Shown: in pieces, positions 45,683 to 54,306 of the stretch | How positions within the stretch are numbered: the first letter of the stretch is position 1 | Layout: every line of letters starts with the position of its first letter | Program-made: the position numbers and the translations under genes | Notes under the pieces: generated by a model | What the model was told of the DNA's origin: nothing | Database searches by the model: none | Seen by the model: only the letters and a program-made list of their open reading frames with translations | Origin: Azospirillum sp. 47_25 | Lineage (GTDB): Bacteria > Pseudomonadota > Alphaproteobacteria > RF32 > CAG-239 | DNA length: 64,000 bases | Assembly (NCBI GenBank): GCA_001917125.1 | Contig: MNTU01000044.1 | Location: forward strand, 20,294 to 84,293 | Direction: 5' to 3'

Positions 45683-47775
45683 CCTGTTTTACCAAAATAT
45701 TCCGTCATCAGGTCAAGTTTGTAATAATCTTTGATTGCCGGGGCCGGTTCAAAAAATTCGGCCGTATCCAGCGCCAGAATATTGGCCTGCTGATTAAGAA
45801 AATCGCGGCCGAGCTTGATTGTCTCCGCATTGCGGATAAGATATTCCCTGTACTGCTGGGCATCTTTGACATTGCTTTTGATAAGGCCGCTGCGTTTGGC
45901 GAAAACCGAAGTATAGGCGAAAATAACATAAACCGCCGCCAAAATCATTACCGCGGAAACCAGATGCAGATACGCGCTCATTACCAGAACTGAAAAGGCT
46001 ATGATAATAACGGCAAAAACTTTTCCGAGGAACCCGAGCCAACGGTATTTGAATTTAGTTTTCAATACCCACAGATAAAACGCGATGGTAACCGTGCAGG
46101 CGGTCAGCACGGCAAAAGCCTGTCCGCTGTTGATGTTGAGCAAGGCCATGGCCGCTTCGGCAACCAGCAGCATGCCTATGCTGAAAAGCAAATAACCGAT
46201 ATTGAGCTTGAGTGCCAGCTGTTTGACTTTTCGCAGGGTGTTGGCTTCAACTTGCTTATAGGCCCGTTTCAGTTTCAGCTGATTGGCCGCGTTCAGCGCC
46301 AGCACGGCTTCGCTGCGTGAAAACAGGGCGTTTACGGCTTTGCGTTCTTTTCTTTCCAGCGATGAGAGATTATCGGTCCGTTTGACCAGCAGAATATCTT
46401 TGTCGCCGCGCTGAATGTCAATGATGTTTTTGCGGTAAAGCTCCAAAAGAAAGGCCGCAAAGGAAATCTTGTCAAACACGCCCATGGCCAGATAACGCAT
46501 CAGCGGTGCCCCGCGCTTGAAGCTGTTGCTGTTTTTGAGATTGTTTTTGGCAATGTATTTCCATGACAGGTAATAAGAAATCAAAATGCTCAGCAGACCG
46601 ACTGTTGCAACAAGAATGTCGCCGTAGTCTTCCAAAAACCATGTCAGCCGGCGGTTCCGATCTGCCGGAACAAAATCGGTTTTCGGCAGGGCGACAATCA
46701 CATGCATTCCTTCACCGATATACAACGGAACCAAAGCCGCAAAACCCAAAACGTTTTCATGCTCGCTCATCATGGTTCCGGCACTGGTCAGCTCATCCGG
46801 ATAGCCCAGAAACACCAGAGAACTGAGCGGCTTGCTGCTGCCGGGCAGGCGGATGGAAACCATTGCTTTGCCGATAATCAGATTCCAGCGGCTTCCGGTG
46901 GCGTCCCAGTAAAACTCGTTAAAGTCGTTGTATTGCCATAACTGCCGGTCAACCAGATATTGGAAATTATAGGTATAAACACCCGGCTCCAGTGTGTATT
47001 CTTCCTCCGGCACAATCACATAGCTGTCGCTTTCTTCAATAATTTTGTGGGGAACCTCCTGACCGTTAATGCTGACGGAAGCCAGATTTAAATCGATTTT
47101 GTTGGATACCCCCTCGCGGGAAGTGGATATTTTCGGAATAATCCGGGACAGGCCGTTTTTGAGCTTTTTACCTGCCGCCACCACGACGGCCGTATCATTG
47201 ATGCTGGCGGTGCCGTTCGGCAGAATTTCAATCTGAGTGGAAAAGTACGGAATATGTTCCTGAGCCGGAACCAAAGTCCTTTCTCCGCCCGGAAACTCAA
47301 CCGTCACCACCGGAAAATCAGGCGCCTGAAACTGCTGCATATCGTCCTGCTTAAGTTCAATATAGCGGGTGCCGCTGCTTTGGGCGTCACCGCGCGGACG
47401 GGTATCGCCTGAAGAAATGCGGTTGATAGCTTCATCGTAAATCCGTTCAAAAAAAGATTTGTTTTTTTCATTCATCTTGGCGATGTAGTCATCGCTGTGC
47501 TGCATATTGACCGAGGAGGGCTTGTCCATGGAATCCGTCGGTCCCAGATTGGAAATGGTTGCTTTTTTCAAACGCTCCATAATATATTTTTCCATGGCGC
47601 GGGTATCACGCGGGTCGGGAGAGTCGTCTTCCGGCGGCGGAGGGGGCAGATTGTCTTGCGAGGCTTTGTAAGCCTGGGCGGCTTCCATGTCTTCAAAAGC
47701 GACGGTTTTGGCCGAGGCGTCGATAATTTGCCAGCCGATGATGCTGAAACAAATCGTAAGAAAAAGTTTTTTCAT
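45664..47775 (-). CDS. DUF2207-type membrane protein
   Basis: 703 residues. Signal peptide MKKLFLTICFSIIGWQIIDA, a Pro/Asp-rich region, then a DUF2207 extracytoplasmic beta domain (about 175-375: IEILPNGTASINDTAVVVA, EYTLEPGVYTYNFQYLVDRQ, NEFYWDATGSRWN). A membrane segment (LVATVGLLSILISYYL), a cytoplasmic region with FAAFLLELYRKNIIDIQR, further membrane segments and a C-terminal helical tail follow. The family is widespread and of unknown function. Monocistronic with a divergent GlmU-like neighbour. Confidence 0.8.
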   Translation of the reverse strand: MKKLFLTICFSIIGWQIIDASAKTVAFEDMEAAQAYKASQDNLPPPPPEDDSPDPRDTRAMEKYIMERLKKATISNLGPTDSMDKPSSVNMQHSDDYIAKMNEKNKSFFERIYDEAINRISSGDTRPRGDAQSSGTRYIELKQDDMQQFQAPDFPVVTVEFPGGERTLVPAQEHIPYFSTQIEILPNGTASINDTAVVVAAGKKLKNGLSRIIPKISTSREGVSNKIDLNLASVSINGQEVPHKIIEESDSYVIVPEEEYTLEPGVYTYNFQYLVDRQLWQYNDFNEFYWDATGSRWNLIIGKAMVSIRLPGSSKPLSSLVFLGYPDELTSAGTMMSEHENVLGFAALVPLYIGEGMHVIVALPKTDFVPADRNRRLTWFLEDYGDILVATVGLLSILISYYLSWKYIAKNNLKNSNSFKRGAPLMRYLAMGVFDKISFAAFLLELYRKNIIDIQRGDKDILLVKRTDNLSSLERKERKAVNALFSRSEAVLALNAANQLKLKRAYKQVEANTLRKVKQLALKLNIGYLLFSIGMLLVAEAAMALLNINSGQAFAVLTACTVTIAFYLWVLKTKFKYRWLGFLGKVFAVIIIAFSVLVMSAYLHLVSAVMILAAVYVIFAYTSVFAKRSGLIKSNVKDAQQYREYLIRNAETIKLGRDFLNQQANILALDTAEFFEPAPAIKDYYKLDLMTEYFGKTGKKKGV

Positions 47776-47865
47776 AAAAACCTGCCCTCTGTTAACAAAT
47801 AAAACATATTTGCTAGTATAGATTACAGTTATTAAGAAAAGATAAAATTTTAAGGAGACCAGACT

Positions 47866-48600
47866 ATGACAAAACCCGCAATTGCCGCCGTAATTTTAGC
47901 CGCCGGCAAAGGAACCCGGATGAAATCCGATCTGCCGAAAGTAATGATGCCTCTCTGCGGAAAGCCGATGATTCGCTATCCGCTGGAAACGCTGGAAAAA
48001 ATGGGCGTTGAGAAAATAGTGGTCGTCACCGCTCCCGACGGTGATCTGGTGCGGCAGGAGGTTGCTCCCCATGAAAGCTGCATCCAGCGTGAACAGCTCG
48101 GCACCGGACATGCGGTTCTTTCCGCCAAAGAAAAGCTGGGCAATTTTGACGGGGCCGTCCTGGTTATTTTCGGAGACAGCCCGATGGTTACCGAGCAGAC
48201 GTATCAAATGGCGGTTGACAAGCTGAACGAAGGCTATTCGATTGTCGTTTTGGGCTTCCGCCCCGAAGATGCCGCCCGTTACGGACGTCTGGTGGTTGAA
48301 AACGGCGAACTGAAAAAAATTGTCGAATTCAAAGATGCCTCGGATGCCGAAAAGGCGATTAACCTGTGCAATTCGGGCTGTATGTGCTTTGCCGGAAAAA
48401 CCATGTTTGAAATTTTGGAAGCCGTCGGTAATGAAAATGCCGCCGGCGAGTATTATCTTACCGATGCAATTGCCATTGCCCGCGCCAAAGGGCTGAAATG
48501 CGCGGTGGTTGAATGTTCGGCTGAAGAAGTTGCCGGAGCCAACACCCGCGAAGAACTGGCATTGCTGGAGAGTTTTTATAAACAACGTAAGGCCGGTTAA
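47866..48600 (+). CDS. GlmU N-terminal uridylyltransferase domain only
   Basis: 244 residues. Clear GlmU pyrophosphorylase text: AAVILAAGKGTRMKSDLPKV, QLGTGHAVLSAKEKLG, IFGDSPMVTEQTY, YGRLVVENGELKKIVEFKDA, NSGCMCFAGK and NAAGEYYLTDAIAIA. It should make UDP-GlcNAc from GlcNAc-1-P and UTP. The C-terminal left-handed beta-helix acetyltransferase half of bifunctional GlmU (about 200 residues) is absent: the gene ends after the linker helix and another gene begins at the stop. GlcN-1-P acetylation must be done elsewhere. Confidence 0.88.
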   Translation: MTKPAIAAVILAAGKGTRMKSDLPKVMMPLCGKPMIRYPLETLEKMGVEKIVVVTAPDGDLVRQEVAPHESCIQREQLGTGHAVLSAKEKLGNFDGAVLVIFGDSPMVTEQTYQMAVDKLNEGYSIVVLGFRPEDAARYGRLVVENGELKKIVEFKDASDAEKAINLCNSGCMCFAGKTMFEILEAVGNENAAGEYYLTDAIAIARAKGLKCAVVECSAEEVAGANTREELALLESFYKQRKAG

Positions 48601-49106
48601 TGGGGTTTGTCAGACAGCATTGGTTCGGGTTCATCGTCACGCTGGTTTTGTTGCTCAGCGCGCTGCTGTTTCTGATTGTGCTTTTTTCGCCTCGGCAGGA
48701 TAATCAAAAACGCGGTTTTATTCCCTGTACCGAAACCATGGCTGCCGCGCTGTACGATTGTCGCGGGCGCAGTTTCTGCATGCTCGGCGCGATTTTGGAA
48801 AACAGCCGCTGCGACGCGGCAGTGGTGCTTACCGGTCTGGGCGACTGGGTTAAGGGAAAACAGCCGTCACCTTGGAGCAATTACTTCTTTACGCCGGACT
48901 TGGAACCGGAGGAAGAGCTGGCTCCTGAGGTTCAGGAGTTTTATCAGGACAATCCGAACCTGCGTCGGGATATGAAACAGCTAGAGGCAATGCACGAACA
49001 GCTGCTTAAAAATCAGGTTGCGGACGGCGGGGAGGCGGCGGAGCTTCCCTCGCCGCAGCAGCCGCAAACACAACGGAAGGAAACAAACGAAAATGTCGGA
49101 AAATAA
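48600..49106 (+). CDS. Single-pass membrane protein, unknown
   Basis: 168 residues: one N-terminal membrane helix (FIVTLVLLLSALLFLIVLFS) and an extracytoplasmic part with four cysteines (IPCTETMAAALYDCRGRSFC, then NSRCDAAVVL) and a Pro/Glu/Gln-rich C-terminal tail. Its start shares a base with the GlmU-like stop and its end overlaps pepF by 14 bp, so it is in one transcription unit with both. No family recognised. Confidence 0.7.
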   Translation: MGFVRQHWFGFIVTLVLLLSALLFLIVLFSPRQDNQKRGFIPCTETMAAALYDCRGRSFCMLGAILENSRCDAAVVLTGLGDWVKGKQPSPWSNYFFTPDLEPEEELAPEVQEFYQDNPNLRRDMKQLEAMHEQLLKNQVADGGEAAELPSPQQPQTQRKETNENVGK

Positions 49107-50886
49107 ACCAACGCTTCCCGCATGGGATTTGAGCGATATGTATAAGGGGATTGATGACCCGCAGATCGCCGCAGATATGGAAAGCTACCGCAAAACCGCG
49201 GCTTCTTTTGCCCGAAAATATAAAGGCCGCCTGGCCGGTCTGTCGGCGGAAGAATTTGCCCGGGCGCTCGAAATTTATAATAAGCTTTCGGAAATGGCCG
49301 GCCTGCTGGGCGGTTTTGCCTACCTCAATATGTGCACCCAGATGAAAAATAAAGAAGCGATGGCTTTTTTCCAGAATACCAGCGAAAAGCTGACCGATTA
49401 CGGCAAACCGGTCATCTTTTTTGAATTGGAATTAAACCGTCTGCCGGCCGCCACATTGAAAGAATGGCTCAAAAATAAAAAAGTTGCTTTTTATAAACCG
49501 TTTATCATGCGGGCGCAGCGGTTTAAAAAATATGATCTTCCCGAGGCCGTGGAAGAAGTCTTTGTCGAGAAATCGGTTACGTCGTCGGAGGCGTGGGTCC
49601 GCTTTTATGAGGAAACGTCTTCCCGTTTGGAATACACGGTTGACGGACAAAAATACAACGATGCCGAAATAACCAAGCTGCTGTTGGATAAAGATGCTGA
49701 AGTTCGTGAAAAAGCCGGACGGGAAATCTGCCGCGTCAGCAGCGAAAATGCACCGTTTATGAGCTTTGTTTACAATATGGTGGTTAAAGACAAGGCCATT
49801 TCCGATATGAAACGCGGCTTTAAAACGCCGGTTTCCGGACCGAACCTCGGTGAAGACGTTAAAGATGTCACGGTTGAAACACTGGCACAGACCGTCCGCG
49901 ACAATTACGAGAAAATTGCTCATCGCTTTTATAAACTTAAAGCCAAATGGCTCGGTGTTGACAAGCTTAAGTACTGGGACCGCAACGCGCCGCTGCCGTT
50001 TTGCGATGATCGCCGTTATTCCTGGGAAGAGAGCGTTAAAATTGTTTTGGACGCTTATAATGAATTTTCGCCCAAGCTCTATGATATTGCCCGCAATTTC
50101 TTTGATCATCCGTGGATTGACGTTCCCCCGCGCGACGGCAAACGGGGAGGAGCTTTTGCCTCGGGTCCGGTCAACAGCCGCCATCCTTATCTGTTTTTGA
50201 ACTTTGTCGGCAAACAGAATGATGTTCTGACGCTGGCACACGAGCTCGGCCACGGCTGCCACATGATGACCCGCCGTAAAAACGGCGACCTGAATGAAAC
50301 CAGCCGTATGACCACCGAGGAAGTTGCATCGGTCTTCGGCGAGATGATGACGTTTCAGTCATTGTTGAAACAGACAGCCGATGATAAGGAAAAGCTCTGC
50401 CTGATTGCCGGAAAGGTCAGTGATATGATTAATACGGCCGTCCGCCAGATTGCTTTTCATTTCTTTGAAACCCGGGTGCATAACGAGCGCCGCGAGGGTG
50501 AACTCTCCGCCGACCGTCTCGGTGAAATCTGGCTTGAGGAAATGCGCGCCGCGCAAGGCCCTTATGTGGAAATGGGCGATGAAAATGCGCAGATATGGTC
50601 ACAGGTCGGACATTTCTTCTTCCGTCCGTTCTATGTCTATTGCTACTCTTTTGCCGATTGTCTGGTTAATTCGCTTTATCAGGTTTATCAGGAAGGAAAT
50701 GTCAAGGACTTTCCTGACAAATATCTGGATATGCTGTCAAAAACGGCCATAACCGATTATGATAAACTGCTCAAACCTTTCGGACTGAATCCGGATGACC
50801 CGGCTTTCTGGAATAAAGGGCTGGGGCTAATTTCGCATTATATCGACGAATTGGAACGCCTGGATAAAAAAGTCTTCGGCAAATAA
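49093..50886 (+). CDS. pepF: Oligoendopeptidase F (M3 family)
   Basis: 597 residues. Zinc motif HELGHGCHM with the third ligand in NETSRMTTEEVASVFGE; family text PAWDLSDMYKG at the start, GPVNSRHPYLFLNF before the active site and FYVYCYSFADCLVNSLYQVY near the end. A cytoplasmic metallopeptidase for short peptides. ATG 49093 is used: AAGGAAAC lies upstream, and the frame further back belongs to the overlapping gene. Confidence 0.94.
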   Translation: MSENKPTLPAWDLSDMYKGIDDPQIAADMESYRKTAASFARKYKGRLAGLSAEEFARALEIYNKLSEMAGLLGGFAYLNMCTQMKNKEAMAFFQNTSEKLTDYGKPVIFFELELNRLPAATLKEWLKNKKVAFYKPFIMRAQRFKKYDLPEAVEEVFVEKSVTSSEAWVRFYEETSSRLEYTVDGQKYNDAEITKLLLDKDAEVREKAGREICRVSSENAPFMSFVYNMVVKDKAISDMKRGFKTPVSGPNLGEDVKDVTVETLAQTVRDNYEKIAHRFYKLKAKWLGVDKLKYWDRNAPLPFCDDRRYSWEESVKIVLDAYNEFSPKLYDIARNFFDHPWIDVPPRDGKRGGAFASGPVNSRHPYLFLNFVGKQNDVLTLAHELGHGCHMMTRRKNGDLNETSRMTTEEVASVFGEMMTFQSLLKQTADDKEKLCLIAGKVSDMINTAVRQIAFHFFETRVHNERREGELSADRLGEIWLEEMRAAQGPYVEMGDENAQIWSQVGHFFFRPFYVYCYSFADCLVNSLYQVYQEGNVKDFPDKYLDMLSKTAITDYDKLLKPFGLNPDDPAFWNKGLGLISHYIDELERLDKKVFGK

Positions 50887-50889
50887 GCC

Positions 50890-50917
50890 AAGCCCCTCGC
50901 AAGAGGGGCTTTTCTTT
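50890..50917 (+). terminator. Rho-independent terminator of pepF
   Basis: Stem aagcccctc with gaggggctt, loop gcaa, then TTTCTTT. Confidence 0.85.
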
Positions 50918-50959
50918 GTTTGCAAACAATGTCCTTGGCAGAGAAACGCTGATAAATCC

Positions 50960-51760
50960 TTACTCCCGCCGCGGCGCATTATAGCGTCTGTATGCGTCCT
51001 GCGTTTCCTGTTTGACTCTTTCCAGATAATGGGCGGAAGATTCCGAAGAACCGTGATAAGCCAGCGAGAAGTTTTGCACCAGAAAACCGAACGGATTGGC
51101 AATGGCGTCTTCGCGTTTGGCAAACGGGATACGCACATAGGTAATGCGCATGGTAGCCCGCCAGATGCTGGTGGTCGGTTTGTCTGAACCGGGCAGATAG
51201 TCCATTGTGCGGAACTGTACCTGCCACAGGCCTAAAGCCGCCGGTTTGATCCAGTCGATTTCCACGTCGCGCTGTAACGATTTCTGCCTGAACTGCATAA
51301 TGCTGTAAGCCACGTCGTTTTCACTGAATTCACGGAACACGGCCGGCGACGAATACCAGTAAATTGTCGAGCCGGGACCCCAGCGGGTAACCAGTTCGTC
51401 ATAATCTGAGCTCACCAGATAGCGCAGCAGAATATATTCGGTAATATGCTGCTCGGTAATCAAATCCGAAACCGGAAAGTTGATTTCCGCCGGCTGCACC
51501 TGCTCCAGCATGCTGAAATATTTGTTGATCTGAAACAGCTTGGGCTGTACCGTCCGCTGCGGCAGCAGCAGATAGATTGTTGCGGCCAGCATCATGTTCA
51601 GGCAGATGCTCAGGCAGGCCAGAATAACCAAAACCCTTGAGGTCCACAGATAACGGCGTTCGGGCATGGCGTTGACATGCACCCGTTCCGGATAAAAGCC
51701 GAGCTGGTCGGGGCTCTGCTTTTCCTTGTATTTGAAGACCGTATTAAAAATTTCTAACAT
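50960..51760 (-). CDS. virB8: VirB8-like type IV secretion protein (orphan)
   Basis: 266 residues. Short cytoplasmic N-terminus, one membrane helix (VLVILACLSICLNMMLAATI) and a periplasmic NTF2-like domain with the VirB8 pattern: TEQHITEYILLRYLVSSDYD early, WRATMRITYVRIP and the hallmark NPFGFLVQNFSLAY. VirB8 is an inner-membrane scaffold of T4SS channels. No other vir/tra gene is in the window, so either the system is scattered, as in Rickettsiales, or this copy has another role. Divergent from the TolC-like lipoprotein gene. Confidence 0.85.
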   Translation of the reverse strand: MLEIFNTVFKYKEKQSPDQLGFYPERVHVNAMPERRYLWTSRVLVILACLSICLNMMLAATIYLLLPQRTVQPKLFQINKYFSMLEQVQPAEINFPVSDLITEQHITEYILLRYLVSSDYDELVTRWGPGSTIYWYSSPAVFREFSENDVAYSIMQFRQKSLQRDVEIDWIKPAALGLWQVQFRTMDYLPGSDKPTTSIWRATMRITYVRIPFAKREDAIANPFGFLVQNFSLAYHGSSESSAHYLERVKQETQDAYRRYNAPRRE

Positions 51761-51791
51761 CTTGAAAATTTAACCTCAAGTTAAGCCTCAC

Positions 51792-51861
51792 CATGTATTC
51801 TATACATGAAAGTGGAATAAAATCAAATAAATACTGTTCAGATTCGAAATCTTGATATAAT
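51792..51861. promoter_or_regulatory. Divergent promoter region virB8 / TolC-like gene
   Basis: A palindrome CATGTA-N5-TACATG (51792-51808) lies nearer virB8, and a consensus -10 TATAAT (51856-51861) lies 38 bp before the TolC-like ATG; no good -35 is seen. Shared control of the two divergent genes is possible. Confidence 0.4.
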
Positions 51862-51898
51862 GATAATAACATAGAGAAGTATATAAAGGGTTTATGTT

Positions 51899-53797
51899 AT
51901 GAAGAAAATTTTATTGTCGGTCGTTGGCGCGGGTTTGGCGCTGACCGCCTGCATGAGCAATGACAACGGCTACAACGGAAACGGAACGCCCCCGGCCTAT
52001 TACACCGACTGGGACCGGGCCGTCCGCGTAGATGTTGATATGCAGAATATGTATGTCGGCACGCCGCAGAAAATTGAAAAGCCGATTGACATGTATATGG
52101 CCATGGCTCTGGCATTAAAATATAACTATACCCGCCGCCTGATCTCCTATCAGCAGAGCTTGATCGAAGCGGGAAAGGTTCCGACTGACAAACTGAGCGA
52201 GATTGCCAGCCATGCCGGTTATGACAATGCCACGCTCAACACGCGCATGAGCCCTGATTTGAAAGTTGCCTGGAACGTGCTCGACATTTCGACCGTTTAT
52301 TATCAGAACATTGATCCCACCTATAAAAACGGTGTTGCCACCGAGCAAAGCCGCAAAGTTATCCATAACATTCTGCAGGAAACCCGCAGCCTCTACTGGC
52401 AAAGCCTGGCTGCTCAAAAACTGATTCCCGTTATCGACGACATGACCGAGTATATGACGCTTGAGGTGGATGAAATGAACGCCCGAGCCAAAGAGCTGGC
52501 TGAACAGGGAAAATACCTGACCACCGAGGAGCTTCAGAAAAAACGCGATTATATGGAAGCGGTCAAAAAGGCTTCGGATCTGCGCCGCAAAATGGAAACC
52601 GCCGAAACCCGGCTGGCTTCGTTAATGGGATTTCATCCTTCTACCGAATTTAAGCTGGTCGGTTCCGAATACGGCAATTTTGAACTGCCGGCGCTAAAAA
52701 ACGAGCTGGCGCAGCTGGAATGGCTGGCTCTGACCAATCGTCCCGAAATGCGTGCCCATGATTTGTCTGCGAATGTCGAAGATTTGAAAATCGTGGTCAA
52801 AGGATTTAAAGAACCGGAACTGAACAAATATAAAAATGACCCCAACTATTACAACCGCCTGTGGTCAAAACAGGCGCAGCAGGTCAGCATGACGGTAATG
52901 GAAGACGTGCGCAATCCCAAAATCAGCGAGCTGAACGATTTGCGCCGCCAAAGAATGACCAATCTGATTATCAGTCAGGTTTATGTGGCCTGGGCGCGTT
53001 ATACCTCTGCGGTTGAAGACTATCAGATTAATATGGAAATTGCCGACACCTCTGAAAATATCGCCGAAGATATCACGATCAAGGACGGCAGCGGCAATTC
53101 CAAGAGCATTCTCGAATCTGCCCGTGCGGTTGATGATGAGGTTCAGGCCTTTCTCGCTTATGCCGAAGTACAGGATGCATTGGGCAATCTCTATGCAACC
53201 ATCGGCCTGGATGCGATTCCCTATTATATGCTGAACGACAAACCGTCTAAAATTGCGGTGGCACTGCATAAAACGTTGGAAAAATGGCGTGAAGGCGAAT
53301 TTATTCCCGATAACCGTCCTTATCTGCTGGATGTGCCGGCCAAACGCCCGCCGGTCAATATGAGTTCTTTGATTCCCGACTATGAAGTCGAGACCGGCCA
53401 GCGTATTAAAATCGACGTGCCTTCTGCCGTATTCGATAAAATGGAACTGGTCGGTAAAATTACCACCAAAGCCGGCTTGATTGACGATTCGCCGTTGCCG
53501 AAATGGCTGAATTATGACGAAAAGAATCACCGCTTTGAGGGGATTGCCATGCCTTCCAACGTCGGGCAGTATAATATCAAACTTTATGTGACCGACGAAA
53601 ACGGCAATGTCGGCTATCTGACCTTTAAGCTGAAAATTAAAGAAGTCTTTGTGCCGTCTATGCGGGTTGACGGTTTGACCGACGGGCGTAAAGCGACGGT
53701 TTTGAAACGTTGTCTCAGTTCCGTCTGCAAAGACACTTATGTGGATGACGAGGCTGTCGGCGAAGAAGTTGAGGTTCGCGCCCCCGCCCGATTCTGA
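51899..53797 (+). CDS. TolC-like outer-membrane lipoprotein with C-terminal Ig/cadherin-like domain
   Basis: 632 residues. Lipoprotein signal KKILLSVVGAGLALTAC (lipobox LTAC). Residues about 60-460 are alpha-helical with outer-membrane efflux protein (OEP) character: MALALKYNYTRRLISYQQSL, TRSLYWQSLAAQKLIPVIDD, AETRLASLMGF, LAQLEWLALTNRPEMRA and a C-terminal coiled repeat. Residues about 490-600 form a He_PIG/cadherin-like beta domain (SPLPKWLNYDEKNHRFEG, GQYNIKLYVTDENGNVGYLT). Such a domain is not part of ordinary TolC proteins. No RND or ABC pump is adjacent; the divergent neighbour is virB8. Confidence 0.78.
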   Translation: MKKILLSVVGAGLALTACMSNDNGYNGNGTPPAYYTDWDRAVRVDVDMQNMYVGTPQKIEKPIDMYMAMALALKYNYTRRLISYQQSLIEAGKVPTDKLSEIASHAGYDNATLNTRMSPDLKVAWNVLDISTVYYQNIDPTYKNGVATEQSRKVIHNILQETRSLYWQSLAAQKLIPVIDDMTEYMTLEVDEMNARAKELAEQGKYLTTEELQKKRDYMEAVKKASDLRRKMETAETRLASLMGFHPSTEFKLVGSEYGNFELPALKNELAQLEWLALTNRPEMRAHDLSANVEDLKIVVKGFKEPELNKYKNDPNYYNRLWSKQAQQVSMTVMEDVRNPKISELNDLRRQRMTNLIISQVYVAWARYTSAVEDYQINMEIADTSENIAEDITIKDGSGNSKSILESARAVDDEVQAFLAYAEVQDALGNLYATIGLDAIPYYMLNDKPSKIAVALHKTLEKWREGEFIPDNRPYLLDVPAKRPPVNMSSLIPDYEVETGQRIKIDVPSAVFDKMELVGKITTKAGLIDDSPLPKWLNYDEKNHRFEGIAMPSNVGQYNIKLYVTDENGNVGYLTFKLKIKEVFVPSMRVDGLTDGRKATVLKRCLSSVCKDTYVDDEAVGEEVEVRAPARF

Positions 53798-53839
53798 TGT
53801 CGGTCAGACCACAATATCTTGTGGTTACGGTTTATTCAG

Positions 53840-53875
53840 CGGATTCTCCGTAAAGGGAATCCGTTTTCTTTTTTT
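53840..53875 (+). terminator. Rho-independent terminator
   Basis: Stem cggattc with gaatccg, followed by TTTTCTTTTTTT. Confidence 0.75.
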
Positions 53876-54194
53876 GGGGGTGCAATCTTCTTTGGCATGT
53901 TTATTCCCGAAAGAAAACAGGGCTTTCGTCGAGTCGGGAATCCGATTCCCTTTTTCGGTAAGATACTGTGGACAATTATGTGGATTAAAAATAAAACTAA
54001 CTGATTGATTTATATAGATAAAATAAAGGTTAACAAACTTATCCACCCGCCAGAAAATTTTTTTTGATTGTTTTATAAAGGGATAGCCCTGTCAAGTCTC
54101 AAAAGTTCCTTTTTTGCTATTGTTTATCCCCGCTGACTATTCCAATATAGGCGCAGAAAAACTGATTTGCATGTCACCGGAAAAATAATTGTGC

Positions 54195-54242
54195 ATACAA
54201 TATATTGAGTGGTTTAAATCTTTGTTAAACTATATATGGTAT
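54195..54242 (+). promoter_or_regulatory. Two NrdR-box-like operators upstream of nrdD
   Basis: Box 1 at 54195-54210 matches the NrdR consensus ACACTATATATAGTGT at 12 of 16 positions; box 2 at 54227-54242 matches at 13 of 16. Starts are 32 bp apart (three helical turns), the spacing usual for NrdR pairs. NrdR represses ribonucleotide reductase genes when dATP is high. nrdR itself is not in the window. Confidence 0.7.
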
Positions 54243-54306
54243 GTAAATGTCAGTTGAGACACAAAATGTAACGTAAACACCACAGTTAGGGAATAGTTGA
54301 ATAGAG

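Larger units (their letters stand above)
53798..54306. other. Intergenic region upstream of nrdD
   Basis: Holds a terminator (53840-53875), an imperfect direct repeat (gggaatccg followed by a T/C-rich run at about 53855 and 53937), AT-rich sequence, and the two NrdR-like boxes at 54195 and 54227. Short overlapping ORFs at 53739-54008 lack ribosome sites and look like repeat translation. Confidence 0.6.

Noticed and set aside
53739..54008. Overlapping small ORFs after the TolC-like gene
   Set aside because: No ribosome site, the frame starts inside the preceding gene, and the peptide's internal repeat (GNPFSFFG, GNPIPFFG) simply mirrors a DNA repeat around a terminator.
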